Shown here: positions 1 through 8,127 of the stretch, in pieces
How the letters are laid out: each line of letters starts with the position of its first letter
Numbering within the stretch: position 1 is the stretch's first letter
From: an uncultured Desulfovibrio sp.
GTDB taxonomy: Bacteria; Desulfobacterota; Desulfovibrionia; Desulfovibrionales; Desulfovibrionaceae
Assembly (NCBI GenBank): GCA_900541395.1
Contig: UQJT01000015.1
Span: 1 to 50,932 of the forward strand
Reading direction: 5' to 3'
DNA: 50,932 nt
Translations under genes and position numbers: made by a program
The notes under the pieces: model-generated
The model's database searches: none
The model's input: the letters and a program-made list of their open reading frames with translations, nothing else
Told to the model about the DNA's origin: nothing

Positions 1-97
1 TCATTTCGCCTGAAAAGCGTGGTTTTCAGGCCGGCGCGGGCGGCCGCTCCCGCGGCCGCCGGAGCGCTTGCCGTTTTCAACGGCAAAGCGATCTAAA
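1..97 (+). repeat. Dispersed three-hairpin repeat, copy A (left-truncated by window edge)
   Basis: This is copy A of an intergenic repeat seen three times here. Two stem-loops are visible: an 8-bp stem (9-16 with 23-30) and an 11-bp stem with one bulged A (65-75 with 79-90). The last 50 bases match copy C at 34885-34935 almost exactly. The right end overlaps the stop codon of fhs (93-95, minus strand), so the repeat forms the start of the fhs 3' region. Confidence 0.8.
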
Positions 98-1859
98 AAA
101 TCCCCTTGACCCGGCCGGTGTCGACATCGACATCGATACGGCGGAAAGAGGGGCTGGAACCGGTGCCGGGCATAAGATTGACAGTGCCCGCCACGGGCAC
201 CACAAAGCCCGCGCCCCCGTACAGCAACACGTCGCGGACGCGCAAGCGCCAGCCCCGGGGTTCTCCTTTGCGGTCGGGGTCGTCGGACAGGGAAAGGTGG
301 GTCTTGACCATGCACACGCCCAGCCGGGAAGCGTCGTCGCGCTTCTGGAAGGCGGCCAGTTTGGCCGCCGCCTCGGGCGTGTAGTCCACGCCGTCCGCCC
401 CGTACACCTCGCGCGCCACCAGATCGATGCGTTCGGCAAACGGCGTGTCCCAGCTATACAAAGGCATGAACGAAGGGGTCTCGCGGCAGGCGTCCATGAC
501 CGCATCGGCCAACTCCTGCGCGCCCTCGCCCCCCCGTTCCCAGTGATGGGACACGGCCACGCGCGCGCCCTCGGCCTCGCACAATTCGCGTATTTTGGCC
601 AGCTCCGCCCTGGTGTCGCCCACAAAGGCGTTGATGCACACCACGGGGCGCACGCCCGATTTTTTCACCGTGCGGATATGGTGCAGCAGGTTGCAGCATC
701 CGGCTTCCACAAATCCCACGTTTTCCTTGCGGTATTCGTCGGGCAGGGGCCGCCCCGGCCGGGGCGCGGGGGCGCCGCCGTGACTTTTCAGGGCGCGCAC
801 CGTGGCCACCACCACGGCGGCGTCGGGAGCCAGACCGCTGTAATGGCACTTGAGGTTCCAGAACTTTTCGTAGCCGATATCCGCGCCGAAGCCGGATTCC
901 GTCACATGGTAGTCGCTGAGTTTGAGCCCCACCAGATCGGCGGTTACCGAGCTCTGCCCCAGGGCGATATTGGCGAAGGGCCCGGCGTGGACGAACACGG
1001 GCTGCCCCTCGATGGTCTGGATCAGATTGGGCTTGGCCGCTTCCACCATCCAGGCGGTCATGGCGCCGTCCACCTGCAGGTCGGCGGTGGTGACCGGCAC
1101 GCCCGCCCGATCATAAGCCACGATGATTCGCCCCATGCGTTCACGCAGATCGCGCAAATCCCTGGCAATAGCCAGAATGGCCATGACCTCGGACGACACC
1201 GCAATATCGAAGTGCGACTGCATCAGGAAGCCGTCGCTGCGGCCGCCCATACCGATGACGATGTGCCGCAAAGCCTGGCAGCAATAATCCAGAACCCAGC
1301 CCATGCTGACGTTGGTCGGGTCGATGTTGAGCCGTTTGCGACCCGACAGACGCAACAGGGTTTCGTCGTCGTAGTTGCGCTCGTGCTGCATGCGCGAGGT
1401 CAGGGCCACCATGGCCAGATTGTGGGCGTTCATGACCGCGTTGATATCGCCGGTGAAGCCCAGGGAATACTGGGTGAGGGGGATGCACTGGGACAGTCCG
1501 CCCCCGGCGGCCGACCCCTTGACCCCCATAGTGGGGCCGCCCGAGGGCTGACGGATGGCGGCCGAGGCCGATTTGCCCCGCTTGGCCAGCCCCTGCACCA
1601 GGCCGATGGTGGTGGTGGACTTGCCCTCGCCCAGCGGCGTGGGGGTGATGGCCGTGACATCCACATACTTGCCGTTGGGACGCGAGGCCAACCTTGTCAA
1701 CACAGCCCGGTCGTCCACCTTGCCCATGAATTTCCCGTAGGGCAGAAGCTCGTCATCCTCAAGCCCGAGTTCGCTTCCCAAGCGGCTTATGGTCTTCATA
1801 CGGGTTTCCGCGTCCTGCGCGATTTCCCAGTCGGCAAACTTCTTGGGGTCCAGCACCAT
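93..1859 (-). CDS. fhs: Formate--tetrahydrofolate ligase
   Basis: Cytoplasmic enzyme that joins formate to tetrahydrofolate using ATP, giving 10-formyl-THF for purine synthesis, formyl-Met-tRNA and C1 metabolism. The 588-residue product has the family's usual length. The ATP-binding loop TPLGEGKST lies at about residues 74-82, and family stretches such as QPSGGPTMGVKG and RLNIDPTNVSMGW follow. The ATG at 1859 has AAGGAG seven bases upstream. It stands alone: repeat copy A covers its stop codon and copy B lies just upstream of its start, so the gene is bracketed by two directly oriented repeats. No riboswitch was recognised in its leader. Confidence 0.97.
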   Translation of the reverse strand: MVLDPKKFADWEIAQDAETRMKTISRLGSELGLEDDELLPYGKFMGKVDDRAVLTRLASRPNGKYVDVTAITPTPLGEGKSTTTIGLVQGLAKRGKSASAAIRQPSGGPTMGVKGSAAGGGLSQCIPLTQYSLGFTGDINAVMNAHNLAMVALTSRMQHERNYDDETLLRLSGRKRLNIDPTNVSMGWVLDYCCQALRHIVIGMGGRSDGFLMQSHFDIAVSSEVMAILAIARDLRDLRERMGRIIVAYDRAGVPVTTADLQVDGAMTAWMVEAAKPNLIQTIEGQPVFVHAGPFANIALGQSSVTADLVGLKLSDYHVTESGFGADIGYEKFWNLKCHYSGLAPDAAVVVATVRALKSHGGAPAPRPGRPLPDEYRKENVGFVEAGCCNLLHHIRTVKKSGVRPVVCINAFVGDTRAELAKIRELCEAEGARVAVSHHWERGGEGAQELADAVMDACRETPSFMPLYSWDTPFAERIDLVAREVYGADGVDYTPEAAAKLAAFQKRDDASRLGVCMVKTHLSLSDDPDRKGEPRGWRLRVRDVLLYGGAGFVVPVAGTVNLMPGTGSSPSFRRIDVDVDTGRVKGIF

Positions 1860-2338
1860 CAGGCTTCTCCTTGAAAAAAGAGCAGTTGACCTTGAAATGT
1901 TCCATCTTCAACGCATGTTGCTTTTGAAATTGGACAATTTCAAAAGCAACGCGGGCGTCATTTCGCCTGAAAAGCGTGGTTTTCAGGCTGGCACGGGCGC
2001 CCGCTTCCGCAGTCGCCGGGCCGTTTCAGGGGAAAACGGTTTTTAAAGCCAGACTGCCTGAAACGCCCGCCGGATGGACGAAAAAAGCGCGTTTTGTTTC
2101 GGCGCCCCCGGCTTTATACCCTCTCTTGCCTCGGATAGCCATGCCCGGAGGAGGGAAAAATTCCAACGGTCCTCCCCTTGGGCGCTTCGGCCCGGTCAGC
2201 CTGAAAGGGCGTTCGCCGTCCGCCGGGCATGCGCCCGGCCGCGAAGCCGAGCCGTCTCCAGCCGGGGATAATCGCTTGCTTTCAGCCTTCAGACAGGTCA
2301 AAGTGCGTTCGTCACTCAATTTGTTTCCGGAGTCCGCC
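1860..2338. other. Intergenic region without a gene, holding repeat copy B
   Basis: No convincing gene is present between the divergent fhs and DUF3298 genes. The left half carries repeat copy B. The right half (2048-2338) is GC-rich, with hairpin-prone stretches around 2160-2270. An open frame runs through from 1976 into the next gene, but that gene's signal peptide fixes its start at 2339. Confidence 0.6.
1917..2047 (+). repeat. Dispersed three-hairpin repeat, copy B
   Basis: This copy opens with a perfect 16-bp stem (1917-1932 with 1935-1950, 2-base loop). An 8-bp stem follows (1966-1973 with 1980-1987) that is identical to the one in copy A. The third stem-loop is degenerate: CCGTTT and AAAACGG near 2022-2040. 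It has the same orientation as copies A and C. Confidence 0.8.
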
Positions 2339-3118
2339 ATGTCCGTCATCCGTTTTGCGCCCTTCCGCTGCCTGTGTCTGCTGAGTCTGGCCCTGGCGCT
2401 GTTCGCTTCCTCGGCCGTCGGTGAAGAGCCGAGCCCGACGGCGGAAAAAGAAGCCAACGTCATCCGCCGTACGACTGAATTCGTGGATATCAACGCCTCG
2501 TGGCCGATAGTGGGCATTGCTCGGGTGGACGACGAATCGCGCGCCTTCGTGACCGGCCTGGCGGACAGGTTCGAGCAGGAAATCGAGGCTCTGGCCGCTG
2601 AGCCCGGCGTGGAGGAAATTGCCCACCTTTTTCCGTATGAACTGTCCATCTCCCATGAAGCGACCTATCCTTCCCCCCGTGTGGCGAGCATCCTGTGGAA
2701 CATCTGGAGCTTCACGGGCGGAGCTCACGGTATGCTCGACATCGTGGCCAACAATTACGACCGCTCCACCGGTTACCCTCTGTTGCTGGAAGACCTGTTC
2801 GTGGACCCGGATCTGGCTGTGCTCCAGTTCAGCAAGGCGGCCCGCCGCGTTCTGGCCGAACCGGACGAGGGCTCGGAGGACGGCGCGGGCATCCCCGACG
2901 AAATGCTTATGGCCGGAACCGAACCGGTGGAAGACAACTTCCGCACCTTCATCGTCATCCCTTCGGGCATCCGCCTGCATTTCCAGCCCTATCAGGTGGC
3001 CCCCTGGGCCGCCGGGCCGCAAACCGTGGATGTTTCGCTGGACGAACTGCAGGCGGCCAAACCCAACCCGGAATTCTGGGACGCCGAGGCTCCGGCCGGA
3101 GAAACCAGCAAGCCTTGA
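2339..3118 (+). CDS. Exported DUF3298 (RsiV-like) domain protein
   Basis: A 259-residue protein with an N-terminal signal peptide: basic start, hydrophobic core to about residue 24, then a likely cleavage before EEPSP. The rest matches the DUF3298/DUF4163 fold found in RsiV-like anti-sigma factors and PdaC. The diagnostic TGGAHG motif falls at about residues 126-131, and the C-terminal signature LHFQPYQVAPWAAGP is near residue 220. No sigma factor gene is adjacent and there is no cytoplasmic anti-sigma segment, so a periplasmic stand-alone role is more likely than sigma regulation. Its substrate is unknown. The frame is open upstream to 1976, but the signal peptide and GGAG at 2329 support ATG 2339. 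Confidence 0.8.
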   Translation: MSVIRFAPFRCLCLLSLALALFASSAVGEEPSPTAEKEANVIRRTTEFVDINASWPIVGIARVDDESRAFVTGLADRFEQEIEALAAEPGVEEIAHLFPYELSISHEATYPSPRVASILWNIWSFTGGAHGMLDIVANNYDRSTGYPLLLEDLFVDPDLAVLQFSKAARRVLAEPDEGSEDGAGIPDEMLMAGTEPVEDNFRTFIVIPSGIRLHFQPYQVAPWAAGPQTVDVSLDELQAAKPNPEFWDAEAPAGETSKP

Positions 3119-3235
3119 CACGACAGGCCGCGACGGGTCCGGTACAAGGATAGTTCGGGCCCATGACGGGACGCGCCCCATAGGCAACACATTTTGGAAG
3201 GGCGTCCTATCCCGTGCGGAGCCCGGGGAGCTTCC

Positions 3236-3715
3236 ATGACCAGACCCTCGACCCGCCTGGCCTACGCGCGCCACATCGGCCCGTATTCCGCCGACGGCGT
3301 GACCGCCGCCTGAACCCGTATCGTGCCCCGGGGGCTGCGCCGGGGTTGTCTGCGGCCCGGCGGGTTATCCGTGGGCATCGGTTGGGACAACCCCGAACTC
3401 ACGGAACTATGCCGCTATGACGCCCGCGTCGTCGTGCCGGACGGCACGGCGCTTGATCCGGCCGATCCGTCGGATCAGGGCATCGGACTCCAAACCGTGG
3501 AAGGCGGCTTGTACGCCTGTTACCGGCGCATGGTCGGCCGCGCCCAATTTTCCGAAGCCCTGAATGAGCTGTTCGGCATCTGGCTGCCGCACAGCGGCTA
3601 CAAATGCGTGGGGGCTCCCCTGGAAATATATCACAATACTCCGGGCGACGCCGACGGGCCGAACGCGATGCGGGACGTGAGCCTGTGCGCGCCGGTGCGC
3701 TCTCTGAACGGCTGA
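3236..3715 (+). pseudogene. GyrI-like (SbmC/AraC effector-binding) domain protein interrupted by in-frame TGA
   Basis: From ATG 3236 the frame reads 25 codons, meets TGA at 3311-3313 and then continues open to 3715. Across the stop the product is about 159 residues, the length of stand-alone GyrI/SbmC proteins. It keeps family features: an N-terminal RHIGPYS segment, GIGWDNPE, GGLYACY, and APLEIYHN near the C terminus. The family usually has Trp at the interrupted position (GAAW), so TGG to TGA is the simplest explanation. No helix-turn-helix is present. A restart at GTG 3323 could make a 130-residue fragment lacking the first strand. Readthrough or sequencing error are the alternatives. Confidence 0.7.
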
Positions 3716-3793
3716 CGGACCGCCCGGCGGCTTGAGCGTCGCGGGCAATCCGTCCGGGATGGACAATCAACATAAAGAGAGACGGCCCGGCGG

Positions 3794-3835
3794 AAAAAGC
3801 GAGAGGCCCAAGGATATTTTTATACCCTTGGGCCT
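3794..3835 (-). terminator. Rho-independent terminator after tRNA-Met
   Basis: A perfect 10-bp stem (3804-3813 with 3826-3835) is followed, in the minus direction, by a T tract at 3798-3794. It lies 14 bases beyond the 3' end of tRNA-Met. Confidence 0.75.
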
Positions 3836-3848
3836 TCCTGACTTTTTG

Positions 3849-3925
3849 TGGTAGCAGGGGGGAGATTTGAACTCTCGACACTACGGGTATGAACCGTATG
3901 CTCTAACCAACTGAGCTACCCTGCC
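3849..3925 (-). tRNA. tRNA-Met (CAT anticodon), elongator type
   Basis: A 77-nt cloverleaf on the minus strand. It begins GGCAGGG, has the D-arm AGCTCAGTTGGTTAGAGC, the anticodon loop TTCATAC with CAT, and the T-arm GAGTTCAAATCTC. CCA is encoded. The first acceptor pair is G-U, with the remaining six canonical. This suggests elongator Met rather than initiator; a lysidine-modified Ile tRNA with CAT anticodon cannot be excluded from anticodon alone. Confidence 0.93.
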
Positions 3926-3950
3926 ACAGGCGACCGTGTCGCAAGAGAGG

Positions 3951-3979
3951 CTTATAGGGCAAGTCCGGAATTTTGACAA
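3951..3979 (-). promoter_or_regulatory. Sigma-70 promoter of tRNA-Met
   Basis: On the minus strand, TTGTCA (3979-3974), a 17-base spacer and TATAAG (3956-3951) lie 25 bases before the tRNA. The match to the consensus is good and there is no other gene for it to serve. Confidence 0.65.
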
Positions 3980-4059
3980 GCATTTTTTGTTCGTTTTGGT
4001 TCCGAACCATCCCCACGCGACGGCAAGCGCTTCCGGGCCCTTTTTTTGATTGGACCGAC

Positions 4060-4869
4060 TCAGCGCACCAGGAACCAGTAAACCGGGATGATGAGCAACA
4101 ATCGGTACACGGCGAAAGGCCGCAAGGTTGTGCGTCCGAGCAGGGCGATAAAAGTTTTGATGGCCGCCACGGCGGACACGAAGGCCACCAGGGTGCCCAC
4201 CACGAAAAAGGGCAGGTCCGCCGCGCTGAACAGTTGAAACGACTTGAGCAGGTCATAGCCCGCCGCGCCCACAATAAGCGGCACGGCGGCGATGAACGAA
4301 TATTCGGCGGCCACCTCGCGCCGCAAGCCCAGCAACATCCCTCCCATGATGGTCGAGGCGGAACGGGAAAAACCCGGCCACAAGGCCAGACACTGGAAGC
4401 ACCCCACGCCGAGCGCCTGACGAAACGAAAGCTGATCGAGGCCGCTCGCGGGATGGACGCGGGCAGGGTTGCGGGCCACCCGCCACTCCACCAGCAACAT
4501 GCACACCGCGCCGACGCCCAACGAAGCGACGACGCAGGCAGGCGAAAACAACGACTTGATGAAACCGTCGGCCGCCAGACCGAGAAGCGCCCCCGGCAGC
4601 GTGGTCGTCACCAGCAGGGCAATGCCGCGCGGCCCGGAAAACGTCCGGTCGGACCGGGGCCGCAGCAAGCCCCGGAAGCGCCCCCAATACAGGAGCAATA
4701 CGGCCAGGATGGCCCCGAACTGGATGACGATTTCAAACGTGGCCGCGCGGGGGCCGGACAGGCCGAGCGCGTCCCCGACCAGAATAAGATGGCCGGTGGA
4801 CGACACGGGCAGAAATTCGGTCAGTCCCTCCACCAGACCCAGCAGGGCCGCTATCCACAAACTGTCCAT
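4060..4869 (-). CDS. uppP: Undecaprenyl-diphosphatase (BacA family)
   Basis: Integral membrane phosphatase that recycles undecaprenyl pyrophosphate to the monophosphate lipid carrier for peptidoglycan and polysaccharide export. The 269 residues are almost entirely hydrophobic, with about eight membrane segments. Both family motifs are visible: EGLTEFLPVSSTGH at residues 14-27 and PGFSRSAST near residues 164-172. The ATG at 4869 matches family N termini. A GTG at 4884 overlaps the tetR stop as GTGA, but its ribosome site would be too close. It lies downstream of the TetR gene in the same direction and is probably co-transcribed, so lipid-carrier recycling may be under that regulator. Confidence 0.93.
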   Translation of the reverse strand: MDSLWIAALLGLVEGLTEFLPVSSTGHLILVGDALGLSGPRAATFEIVIQFGAILAVLLLYWGRFRGLLRPRSDRTFSGPRGIALLVTTTLPGALLGLAADGFIKSLFSPACVVASLGVGAVCMLLVEWRVARNPARVHPASGLDQLSFRQALGVGCFQCLALWPGFSRSASTIMGGMLLGLRREVAAEYSFIAAVPLIVGAAGYDLLKSFQLFSAADLPFFVVGTLVAFVSAVAAIKTFIALLGRTTLRPFAVYRLLLIIPVYWFLVR

Positions 4870-4880
4870 AAGAAAACCGT

Positions 4881-5474
4881 TCACTCCTGTGCGTTGGCGC
4901 GCCCGCCGAGCGCCCGCTCCACAAAGCGCAGCGTTTCCTCGTACAGATGGGGCACGGTGTAGGCGTAGGGGGTAAGAACCCGGGTACGGTTGGCCCCCAC
5001 CATAAGCGACACAATAACCTGGGCCGTGGCGGCCGCAGCCAGGGTGGGCAGACTGCCGTCCTCCATGCCGCGCTGAAGTTCGGCTTCGAGCACGTTGTGC
5101 ACTTCGGCGAACTTGCGCAGCATGATATCGCGATCTTCGTTGACCTTCATATCGCTGTAGGGGGAGCACCGCACCAGAACCAGCCAGTTGGACCCGGGGT
5201 CCACGGAAAAGTCCAGATAGGCCCGGCAAAAATGCAACACGCCCTCGCGCCCGGTGGGAGCGTCGGCCACGGCAGCCCGCAACACGGTAAGAAAGCGATC
5301 CAGCACGTCCAGGCCCGCCGCCAGAAACAATTTTTCCTTATTGCCGTAATGATGGGTCAGCAGCCCCAACGCGACCCCGGCCCGGTCGGAAATTTTTTTG
5401 AACGTGGTTTCCGTAAAGCCGTATTCGCCAAACAGCTCTTTGGCCGCCTGCAGCAGCGCCTCTTTTTTGGTCAT
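4881..5474 (-). CDS. TetR/AcrR family transcriptional regulator
   Basis: A 197-residue repressor-type protein. The N-terminal helix-turn-helix covers about residues 5-50: ALLQAAKELFGEYGF, then KISDRAGVALGLLTHHYGNK. The C-terminal ligand-binding domain is variable and its effector cannot be predicted. The ATG at 5474 gives the standard short lead into helix 1; an upstream start at 5549 would add a proline-rich tail absent from the family. The stop is 12 bases before the uppP start, so the two form a transcription unit. It probably regulates this unit and may respond to a membrane-active or cell-wall stress signal (inference). Confidence 0.85.
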   Translation of the reverse strand: MTKKEALLQAAKELFGEYGFTETTFKKISDRAGVALGLLTHHYGNKEKLFLAAGLDVLDRFLTVLRAAVADAPTGREGVLHFCRAYLDFSVDPGSNWLVLVRCSPYSDMKVNEDRDIMLRKFAEVHNVLEAELQRGMEDGSLPTLAAAATAQVIVSLMVGANRTRVLTPYAYTVPHLYEETLRFVERALGGRANAQE

Positions 5475-5761
5475 GGCCACCCCGCCCGCCGTCTGTATAA
5501 AGGTATCCGGGCCGGTCGGGGCCGGTCCCGCGCTTCCCGGCGGCGGCATCCGCCCGGAAAGACGTCGATATAATCAGGGTTCTTGTGCCCTACCCGGCCC
5601 TAAAAAACAAGCGGGCAACACCGTGGAGCCCCTTAGGAAATCAAAATTTTGTCCGATTTCCCATTTTGACCTTCCGCGGTTAATGAGATAGGAACATCGC
5701 GAGAATCGGCGGCGTTCTTTATCCGGCATCGCCGTTTCCGTATCGGAAAAGCGAGCAGCGC

Positions 5762-6610
5762 ATGTTTCTTGTCATAGGTTATGTCATCGTCATCGGGTCC
5801 GTGCTCGGCGGCTTCATGATGGAAAGCGGCAACCCGGCTCTGATCTGGCAGCCCGCCGAGTTCGTCATCATCGTGGGGGCCGGGCTGGGAGCGTTTTTCG
5901 CATCGCAGACCAAATATTCCTGGGGACTGGTCATGCGCAGCATGAAACGCGTGGCCTCCGACCCCGGCATGAGCAAGGCCCGGTATCTGGAAGTCCTGGC
6001 TCTGCTTTATACCATTTTCAACAAAATGAACCGTGACGGCCCCCTCAGTCTGGAACAGGATATCGAAAAACCCGAGTCCAGCGCCCTGTTCAACAAATAC
6101 CCCACCATAGCCAAAAATCCCCGGGTGGTGAACTTTATCGCCGACACCCTGCGCGTTTATGTGACCACAGGCGATCAGAACGAAATCGAAAGCCTGATGA
6201 AGCTCGACATGCACATCACGCGGGAGGAAGACCTCATCCCGGCCCACGGCATCGCGCACATGGCCGAATCGCTGCCCGGCATGGGCATTGTGGCCGCCGT
6301 TCTGGGCGTGGTGCTCACCATGTCCATGATCAATGAGCCGCCGGAAATTCTGGGGCACCACATCGGCGCGGCCCTGATCGGCACTTTCATCGGCATTTTG
6401 TGCTGCTACGGCATTTTCGGCCCCCTCGGCGACAAGCTGGAACGCTTCGCCAATGAAGAACATTTTTACTACAACGCCATCAAGGAGGCCGTGGCCGCCT
6501 CGTTGCGCGGGGCCTCGCCCATCATTGCCGTGGAATACGGACGGCGCTCCATTCCCCAGACCTATCGTCCCGGCTTTTCCGAAATGGAAGAGCATGTGAG
6601 GAAGGGATGA
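5762..6610 (+). CDS. motA: Flagellar motor stator protein MotA
   Basis: A 282-residue inner-membrane stator subunit that, with MotB, couples ion flow to flagellar rotation. There are four membrane segments: two at the N terminus (about 3-25 and 30-50) and two after the cytoplasmic loop (about 180-200 and 205-230). The conserved prolines appear in AESLPGMGI and IFGPLGDKL. The long loop between segments 2 and 3 has the charged MKLDMHITREED region that contacts FliG in homologues. The stop overlaps the motB start (ATGA), so the pair is translationally coupled. Ribosome binding at motA is weak. No flagellar sigma-28 promoter was recognised. Confidence 0.93.
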   Translation: MFLVIGYVIVIGSVLGGFMMESGNPALIWQPAEFVIIVGAGLGAFFASQTKYSWGLVMRSMKRVASDPGMSKARYLEVLALLYTIFNKMNRDGPLSLEQDIEKPESSALFNKYPTIAKNPRVVNFIADTLRVYVTTGDQNEIESLMKLDMHITREEDLIPAHGIAHMAESLPGMGIVAAVLGVVLTMSMINEPPEILGHHIGAALIGTFIGILCCYGIFGPLGDKLERFANEEHFYYNAIKEAVAASLRGASPIIAVEYGRRSIPQTYRPGFSEMEEHVRKG

Positions 6611-7317
6611 GCAGCGCCTGGAAAGTGGCCTACGCCGACTTTGTGACCGCCCTCATGGCCTTTTTTCTGCTTATGTGGGTGCTCAATATGGTGCCGCCCG
6701 AAACAAAACAGGGACTGGCCGAATACTTTGCGGAGGAAGCCACCCTTCAGACCAGTTCCACCTCGCCCATATCCAATAATTCCCTGGTCAACGCCACGGA
6801 CCGCCTGGATTTGCGCAATACTCCCCTCACCGAGCTGCAAAAATCGCAACTGGCCATCATTCAGAAACTGCAAAGCATGATTATGGCCGACGCCGTTCCG
6901 CGCAGCGCGTCGGGCATCTCGTCCGACGACATCGGCGTGCAGCTCAGGGTCAACAGCGACGCCATGTTCGACCCCGGCTCCACCGACCTGACGGACTCGG
7001 GCCGCAAAGTGCTGGACAGCGTTCTGGACGTCCTGCGGGAATATAACGTCTACCTGGTGGTGCGCGGGCATGCCGACGCGGTGGAGTCCGCTCACTCGGC
7101 CTACGCCTCGCCGTGGGACCTGTCCGCCGCCCGGGCGGCCGCCACCGTACGCTATCTGACGGAGCGAGGCATCACGCCCACCCGCCTGCGGGCCGTGGCT
7201 TACGCCGATACCCGTCCCGTGGAGCCGGGCACGTCCGAGGCGAGCCTGCGCCGTAATCGCCGGGTGGAATTTTACTTCCACCGGCCCGAAGCCGGAACCG
7301 CCAGCATGGAATATTAG
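6607..7317 (+). CDS. motB: Flagellar motor stator protein MotB
   Basis: A 236-residue stator subunit with a very short cytoplasmic tail and a single membrane helix. That helix carries the essential ion-channel aspartate at D11 in AYADFVTALM. The C-terminal OmpA-like peptidoglycan-binding domain spans about residues 115-230, including VRGHADAVES and NRRVEFYF. Together with MotA it forms the ring that anchors to the wall and drives rotation. The start overlaps the motA stop by four bases. A strong terminator follows at 7363. Confidence 0.93.
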   Translation: MSSAWKVAYADFVTALMAFFLLMWVLNMVPPETKQGLAEYFAEEATLQTSSTSPISNNSLVNATDRLDLRNTPLTELQKSQLAIIQKLQSMIMADAVPRSASGISSDDIGVQLRVNSDAMFDPGSTDLTDSGRKVLDSVLDVLREYNVYLVVRGHADAVESAHSAYASPWDLSAARAAATVRYLTERGITPTRLRAVAYADTRPVEPGTSEASLRRNRRVEFYFHRPEAGTASMEY

Positions 7318-7362
7318 CGATCCTTATTTTCCCCCGGCGGGGCAAGCGACTTCCCAAGACGG

Positions 7363-7391
7363 CGGCCCGTGTGGAACACGGGCCGTTTTTT
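7363..7391 (+). terminator. Terminator after motAB
   Basis: A perfect 10-bp stem (7363-7372 with 7376-7385) is followed by a run of six T. It lies 46 bases past the motB stop and just before the convergent gene's stop. Confidence 0.85.
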
Positions 7392-7393
7392 AT

Positions 7394-7966
7394 TTACTTC
7401 CGGAGCAGATGGAAATGGGAGAGCCCGCCTTTCAGACAGGCCTGAAACACGCGTTCGCCTTCGCCGCCGTGTCCGGCCAGCATATCCTCGGCCCGGGCGA
7501 TATCGCGCACACCCCGCCCGGTCAGAGCCAGAGCGGCCATGCGTCGCAGTTTATCCGCCACACGGGGATGCGATTCCAAAAGCGCCAGCACCCGCTCCCG
7601 CTGGGGATGTTCATCCACGCTTACCCCGCCCCGCTCGTCCAGTCCGATGACCAGACGTTCGCCGCGATCGACGCCCGCGCCGTCAAGCAACGCATACAGG
7701 CTGTCCAGCGCCTCCGCCTGCATGGCGTCCAGCGCCTCTTCCACCTCGGCTTCCCCCAGGGGGGCGCCGGTTCGCTTCAGAGCTTCCAGCGTCTCCGGCC
7801 AGGTTTCCGTCAGGTCCGTTATCCGGCGGGGGCCTTCGCCGAAGCGGACGGACGCGTCGTCATCCATATCCACCCCGTCCGCGAGCTTGCATTCCGTGCC
7901 GTTTGCCCGGCGGGAACGCACCGCCAGCATGGACGGCGATAGACCAAAAGGAAATTCCGGGGCCAC
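7394..7966 (-). CDS. Conserved-looking hypothetical cytoplasmic protein
   Basis: I do not recognise this family. The 190-residue product has no signal peptide, membrane segment or metal motif. It is acidic and mostly helical, with a Glu-rich helix around EAEVEEALDAMQAE and a C-terminal half rich in Arg/Leu/Ala helices ending HFHLLRK. The GTG at 7966 is chosen because GGAG lies six bases upstream; the in-frame GTG at 7972 directly abuts that GGAG. It is convergent with motAB and divergent from the AI-2E-type permease gene. Codon usage matches its neighbours, which supports it being real. A flagellar role is only suggested by position. Confidence 0.6.
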   Translation of the reverse strand: MAPEFPFGLSPSMLAVRSRRANGTECKLADGVDMDDDASVRFGEGPRRITDLTETWPETLEALKRTGAPLGEAEVEEALDAMQAEALDSLYALLDGAGVDRGERLVIGLDERGGVSVDEHPQRERVLALLESHPRVADKLRRMAALALTGRGVRDIARAEDMLAGHGGEGERVFQACLKGGLSHFHLLRK

Positions 7967-8127
7967 AGCCACCTCCGGGGAATATTTTGCCTGAGCGCTT
8001 CCCTGTTCCGTTCTCTAGCAAATACAGTGCCAGCGATACGCCGACCCCGCCGGGGGCGCGCGGCCCATTCTCCACCCCTCGACAAGCGTCTTCCCCCCCC
8101 GTACAATATCGCAAAACCGGAGGGCCC

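Noticed and set aside
297..1874. 525-codon plus-strand open frame opposite fhs
   Set aside because: It is a shadow of fhs.
3311..3313. TGA in the GyrI-like gene as a selenocysteine codon
   Set aside because: The family has Trp, not Cys, at this position, and no hairpin of SECIS type was evident just downstream.
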